A program made the position numbers and the translations under genes. From Gorsachius magnificus (Eukaryota > Chordata > Aves > Pelecaniformes > Ardeidae), in the NCBI GenBank assembly GCA_034008185.1, contig CM067109.1:34690885-34754884 (forward strand): 64,000 nt of DNA. The letters are read 5' to 3'. Below are positions 58,025-64,000 of this stretch, piece by piece. A model generated the notes under the pieces. It searched no databases. It was not told the DNA's origin and worked only from the letters and a program-made list of their open reading frames with translations. The first letter of the stretch is position 1. Every line of letters begins with the position of its first letter.

Positions 58025-60580
58025 AAATATATTTCAAAATTTTATTTTCCAACTGGGAAGAAAAAAAAAAGGAGTATTCTGAAATCAAGAAGTCTCTGAG
58101 ATACAAGCATGTGTTCTGTGTACCCAGTGTCTGTTTTTATTAGGTACAAAAGAGCTACAGTTTGATATTTGCTCTAAAAGGCATAGAAAATGCACAAAGG
58201 ATTCATTTTACTATTTATATTAAAGGAATGCATAGTTATGAAGCATATGTTCTGTTTAGCCTTAGAGGTACAAGTTATGTAAGTAAATTTATCCCACTGT
58301 GTAGTGTAGATTTTTTTAGCTTTCTTTCTCCGATGTAATTTATTTAGCGTTTTTAGAATCTTCTTTTTCAAGTGATACCCAGTTTAAGTTGCAATTATTA
58401 TCGATATTATAACCATCACATCTCACATCAATACCTTTCCTATACCCCACTCAAATCTGGATTTTACCATGGAAGGGTTGTTTTGTATTCCATGACAGGT
58501 TATGATTATTTTTCTGTTCTGTCTCTTTTCTTAGATGGGTATTGAAAATCAGTCCTTGTGATCTTAGGATAGTGTTGGCCTGCTCAATACTGCATTTGTG
58601 ACAGATGGTGGATATGGCTCCTGAATAAGAGTGCAACACAAAATGTAGCCCATTTCAATTCTTCCAGTAGCATTGTAAGAACTCTTTTTAAAGCTAGAGT
58701 TTAGAAAAATATTGTTGAATGAAGTGCAGAGGAAGGATGGTGGAAAAAAATAAGTTTGCTCTTGCCATTCCAGTTCAGTATTTATTGGCTGGGTTATTTA
58801 GGGCTTATTACTGTTTTTCTTGGATAGATTACTGTGTGGCAACTGCCTGGAAGGCAACGAACAAGGTTTAGGACTATTCAACTTCTCTTCTGATTGTTGG
58901 AAGCTCTTGACTTCTGGCTATGAATAAAGTGTTATTAGATAGGGGTTAGAATTACACATTTTCATTTTAAGATAGGCTTTGTCTTTTCATTTGTTAGCAA
59001 TTGCTTTTACTTGACATAAACCTTGACATAGCGCATGAGTTACTATGTCGTTCCCACAGAATAATTTTTTTCCTTTCTGGGATTGAAATTAAGCTTTCTC
59101 ATAAGAAAAAGCTGTTACAAGTAGTTTTAACATATTTATGTGTAATATATAAAACATCCACTCCATTTTACAACAAGATTGTGTAAAACTCAGAAAAATC
59201 CCCAAATTATTTGTTTAAAAATCTTAACCTTCCCTTCCCGAACCCCTTTTTTACCATTACATGATATATGGGTTGTAGTTAAAGCTATTCTACAGAGGAG
59301 ATTATTAGAGGTACAACATGTTCACTTTAACTTGACACAAACACAAAAATCAATCAGTTCACCTGTTTCTGAAGCTGTTCACTGTTATTTCCCAAGAAGT
59401 GTTACCACATCTGGTATCCATGTCAAGCAGAAAGCACCCAGTGACAGCACTCCCTTTCAAATTGCAGATGGACCAAGATCGCCCTGATGTGTCAGAGGCA
59501 GAGAAGGGGTTTTGGGTGCTATAAAACAGTTGTCATAACTAAGGACTCTACCTGTCTTCTTATGAGCAGGCAATTAATTGAGATAAAAACCTGACTGCTA
59601 CATGTATGCAGTGCAGACTTGAAGTCTGTGCTGTGGTCCAGTGTAGAGATGCCCCAAGTACCTTTAAATATATTAGCACATTTTCCAGCAACCTTTCAAC
59701 TGCTTGGTATTGGCTACTTTGTCCTGCTTATCTCCAGCTGTTATGGTTTATCATTGCTTCTGGTACCTAAGGAGCACATTTGAACCCAGTTCAGATATCC
59801 TTTAAAACCAGCCAACACGCGATGTAGATATCCTATTTTTAAGTATACTCAAGTGCTTTTTTCACTCCTAAAGCTAATGACAGCAGCAATAAACCCTCCT
59901 CTTCTCTTTCCTTTCTACCATCCTTTTGCAGCCTCTGGAATCTTTTCTTCTGATAGGTACTTCTAGAAAACTTTTAGAGCGCCAGCAGGTTTTATGCTGA
60001 TACTGGCAGTATTTTCACTTCCTGTAGTCCTATAGCTCCAGCTGCTTCTGTTAAAGTTCCATCACTGGAGAGAGAGATTCTGATGGACAAAAATTACCTC
60101 TATTTCATTATTTGTTCAGAAAATTATTTTGAACTACTTAATGAGACAAAAAACATTAGTGACAGCTACCTTTATTCTAGAAGATCATTACAAAAGCATT
60201 TCTTAGAGGGTCTGTAATCTCCACCTCTGCAAAGCATAAAAGAATTAATCAGTCTTTCAGACCTTTGAGGAAATCATAAAGGAATGAAAGGCATTACTTC
60301 TGTTCAGAGAATAAATCTGTCTTAGATGCTGCCAGGTGGACATTTAAGGATCTGACTGATGTGAAGAAACAGTACTGTATTACAATTTTTAAAGCGTAAA
60401 ATGAGTCACCGTATCTTCTCCAAAGCAGGCAGACCTGCTTGGGGAGAGGTAGCAGGGAGGAAGGTATCCAAGACATTGCAACTATGTCTATACTAGTATG
60501 TTAAATAGTGATAGGGAAAGCTCCCAAGCAACAGAATTCAATCCCATCTACTATTAAACTGTTAGAAAAATCCCTGCCAT

Positions 60581-60601
60581 TATTTATTTATTTATTTATT
60601 T
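60581..60601. repeat. (TTTA)5 microsatellite
   Basis: About five perfect TATT/TTTA units between unique flanks. Confidence 0.9.
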
Positions 60602-63600
60602 GGGGCCTGTGTCTGCTAGGGATTTCCTTTGTCTTTCTATATATGAATTAGAAGCTAGTGTGGGGTAGGAGGCCATTTCTAGTAGAAAGTGTGACACCTT
60701 TTGAAAGATAGTTAAATAGTGCAGACATTGGTTGTTCTGTGGTAGTTGGCCTTAGTGCTAGGTGGTGGTCCTGTGTTATTTTGCTAATATAGCTAGTGAG
60801 TTTCCAGCATATTCTTGTATATCTAGCAGCAGGGCACAAATGGGAATCTCACTGCAATTTGTCATACCTTCTCAAGACAGTATAATGATGCAAAATTTTA
60901 TCCCTGGGGAGAGTTGTCCCTGGAATTATGAAAATACCTGTAATCACAGAAAGGAAATTACACCACTTTATTCCAATTAATTGAACTAAACATTTAGTTC
61001 TTGAAAATTCGTATGGTGGTGGTGTGTGGTGGATGCAAAGCTAAATTAGATTCATGTTCTACACTGAGATTGCCTAGTAGCTCTGGAAGCAGGGCTGTAG
61101 ACAGGGTAAAGAATGAGAGATGCTTGGTTTGGGTGCATTGACAGTTCAAACAGGCCTGAGCACTTTAAGAGACAGAGGTCAGCAATGAAAGGTCCTGAGA
61201 CAGTGGAGTCAACACAAGAAGAACCAAAATATCTCACTGTAACTTTCCCAGGCAGAGTAGAAAATTGCTACTGGCTGGTGCTGGAAATTTAAACACTTTG
61301 GTATGAGGCAAGGGGCCTAGCCAGAATTGATTAAAGGTTATCTTATTTTAATTTTAATATCTATTAATAAGAGCAAGCTGGACAGTTTGAGGGATGTTGT
61401 TTCAGCTGAGGGCAGACCAGTAAGGAGGCTGTTGAAAGTAGAGCCTCAATAGAATAAATATTTATTTTTGATTACAAATATTGCAATTTGATAAAGGAGT
61501 TAGTTAGCATAAGAAAAGCTTGTTGTCTTTTCCTTATAGGAAAATCAGTCAGTTCCTTATAACATGTTGGAATCTGGCAATCTTTATAGCAGGTTTGGGC
61601 TATCACATGAGGAAACTGGGGCAGAGTGGATGATGTGTTACAGTTCTCAGAGATGTCACAGTTCTCAGAGACACTGTGATAACTACAGTGCCTGCTTGAA
61701 AATGTATGCTAAACCTTGTGCCTGGCCTTTTTAGACTTGGATTTAGGTTTACTTTAGATGATTGAAGTGTATTCACCAGATTTATAGATGCATTTTTACA
61801 TATGTATTTCTGAATATGTTCTCCAGTTGCATCTTCCTAATAATGGAACAGCATGCCCTGCTGTGCTGTCGAATACAAGTATTTTGTCTTTTCTGATCTT
61901 GAAATGGAACTCAGTTATGTGGATTTATATTATTCTTTATGTGTACTGGTTAATTTGTGGTATAAAACCAAAAAATCTTTTTCTAACTTATTTGTACGTG
62001 CTTCATAAATATTACATTGACCCCCATTTATGCACCATTCTATCTGTAGTATATTTAACATCACTATGCATCATTGTGGTGTTTTTTCCGTTTGCTGCTG
62101 TTTCTGTAAATCTGATAGTCTCAAGGATGTTTGATATTGTGATCAGTGGCAGGCAAATAAATAGTCTTTGGAGGATCTGGGCATAATTGATTTTTGCGGA
62201 GTTCTGTGGCACAGCAAGGAAACTAGCATTCCAAGAACTTGCCCAAGACCCTAACATATATGCTTGCATTTAGCCTGGTTAAACCAATAGTGTTAAATAA
62301 TTAGATAATTTCTTTGTATTTATGAAGAGGTAGTGGTGGGAGAAAAGCGGATTGTTTTTTATAGACATTTTTGGTCTTCAGTGATATAATCCTAGGATAA
62401 ACTGTGCATTTAGCTACTTAAATCCTTCTATTTTCAGTACATACTCAGAATTAAGCTTAGCCTCCAGCGGTTTAGAAAACAGTGGTTGTATCTTCAGTTA
62501 GTAATAGTGTTTTGTAATAGTTAATATACACTTGCTGATTAGTTAATGAGCTTAAAACTGGAATGGAAATAACAAAAAAACCTTAAGTGGCTAAACACAC
62601 TTCACTGTCATTAAAAATGATTTATGCATATATATTTTTAATGCTTACAGAAAATCCTGTCCTTGTGAAATGCAAAGTTGTTTATCATCATCATCATGAA
62701 AAATAGAAAAAAAAATTAAAATCTCTTCAGGGTAAAATTTTAGTTCTGTTCTGAAAAAATAAATGCCTTTCCAGCTTTGGAATTTGGAAAGAAAATTCTA
62801 TAATATAAATCTTATTGAAAAGTATGGCAAACAAGAAATATTTAGAAAGGGAATGTTAGCTTGGAAAACTACAGGTAAGAATAGCTTTTCCACTTCCTAA
62901 GTATTATTCAGATTTTAAAAACCTAGAGTAGTTGGTGAATGAACTGAGTTTTAAACACAAAATATTTACATGCTCCACTGTTCTTGAGTAACACCACCAG
63001 CAATTTGTTGATTAAGATACCCATCTAAGATATGAAGATTTAGGGTAAAATCTCATTTTTAAAAAAGAAAAAGAGGAATGTTCTGATCCTGAGATCTGTT
63101 TTTCTCATGCATGTCAAGTTCTCCATTAATCAGTAGGATTTTGATGAGAAACCTTAAACATGTTTACTACTAGATACCTAATCTAGAATTTTCTAGTGGA
63201 CTAGGGAAATTTGTATGAAAAGTTTGTAACCATCTCTTTGGCTTGAGATATAAGGAAGGAATGTTATAGCCAGATGGCAATGCTGAGGAATCTTTGAATA
63301 CCAGATTGCTGTCTCTGCATCTATAGAGTAGCAGAGTTACTAGCAAAAGGCCCAGATTTAAAGCCTTGGAGAAGCACTGAATCGACTTTTTTCAATCTGC
63401 CAGCTTCTATACAAACAGTAATTTGTGGAAAACAAACAAACAAGGAAATGTACATCATTAAAAGAAAACTAAGAATTCCTACTTTGGCTGAAAAAAATAA
63501 AGAGCACCTGAGCATGAAAAGATGTACTGGAACCAAAATAAACTAAGTAAGTCTGAATGGCTCTACAAGGAATACAAATTAACTTACTTCCATTTAAATA

Positions 63601-64000
63601 AAACTGGAAGAAATCTAACAAAAAAGAAATTCTTGGATGTTGCTTTAAAAGCAATCTGAAAATATTAATTTGATTTGAACCTTTTTATAAAAGGGGAAAA
63701 AAGCCAAACAAAAATTAATAATATTGACAAAGGAATGCGATACTTACCTTTGTTGCAATTCAATGCATGTTTAACTCACAAGAGGTTTTTAACCTGGTGG
63801 AAGTCATGAACTGGGTGGAATACAATGTGAATCTTCAATACAAACTAAGGTAAAGTCTGTCTGTACGTCTTTTTTTAATTAATTTTGGACCTTGAAAAAA
63901 CATTGCAAGAACACTTTGTCTGCTTTGTGGAACTACAGTATTATCAAGTTTGGCAACCAAGTAAGTTAATACAGAAGTCTGGTTTTATTTGGATACATTT

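Larger units (their letters stand above)
55368..64000. other. 8.6 kb unique AT-rich DNA, no gene
   Basis: No frame here shows a family signature. It contains the 56-bp duplication at 57912-58024 and a TTTA microsatellite at 60581-60601. The block at about 56370-56510 (caaattaattgttatattatg, ggattaatttaac, gcaattaatctgg) looks like a conserved non-coding element but is unproven. A GTAAGT donor-like site at 63961 near the window edge has no clear exon before it. Confidence 0.6.

Noticed and set aside
59179..59487. 102-codon frame
   Set aside because: No domain or motif recognised and no splice or start context; length is compatible with chance in this composition.
61788..62186. 132-codon frame with hydrophobic stretches
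   Set aside because: Hydrophobicity follows from T-rich DNA. No signature residues, no homology recognised, no splice structure.
63900..63966. Strong-looking GTAAGT donor near the right edge
   Set aside because: Two frames are open over only about 17 codons and no convincing acceptor precedes it.
1..64000. CRISPR array, operon, phage or other prokaryotic system
   Set aside because: No regularly spaced repeats, ribosome-binding sites or tightly packed frames. CR1 and LTR content show vertebrate (bird) nuclear DNA.
1..64000. tRNA or rRNA genes
   Set aside because: No A-box/B-box pair or rRNA-like blocks seen on reading both strands; a tRNAscan run would be decisive.

Overview
The window is bird nuclear DNA. 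It is AT-rich and almost gene-free, either intergenic or inside a very large intron. Two repeat classes identify it as avian: CR1 LINE copies ending in the typical ATTCTATGATTCTATG-type 3' terminus, and long terminal repeats (LTRs) of avian endogenous retroviruses flanked by 5-bp target duplications. No complete protein-coding gene, rRNA, tRNA or CRISPR array is visible. Nearly all long open frames are chance frames or fall inside repeats.

Layout. 1-6.4 kb is AT-rich single-copy DNA with one exon-shaped open block (4241-4403, + strand). 6.4-32.4 kb holds five LTRs of one family: 6467-7025 (+), 20679-21281 (-), 22928-23507 (+), about 30210-30774 (+, diverged) and 31803-32421 (+). Four have exact 5-bp target-site duplications and all are solo, with no gag/pol/env between them. 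This interval also has an ancient CR1 relic split by a younger CR1 (about 7380-8160) and a second ancient relic (about 21.9-22.5 kb). 32.4-42.7 kb is mostly unique DNA with a short CR1 tail at 36.1 kb. A different, GC-rich LTR of about 1.1 kb lies at 42773-43889 (-). 44.65-49.05 kb contains two CR1 copies in the same orientation: a very old relic, then a longer, younger but broken copy with endonuclease and reverse transcriptase remnants. Two more CR1 copies lie at 51.96 and 54.66 kb (-). 55.4-64 kb is unique AT-rich DNA with one 56-bp tandem duplication.

No genes work together here in an operon-like sense. The main stories are the history of the mobile elements, the LTRs as CpG-rich and possibly regulatory islands in AT-rich DNA, one possible exon, and several stretches that look like conserved non-coding elements and need an alignment to test. 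I found no convincing new biological system. The closest to novel are the 20-bp array of variable copy number inside one LTR family, the near-identical inverted LTR pair 10.5 kb apart, and the unidentified exon candidate.
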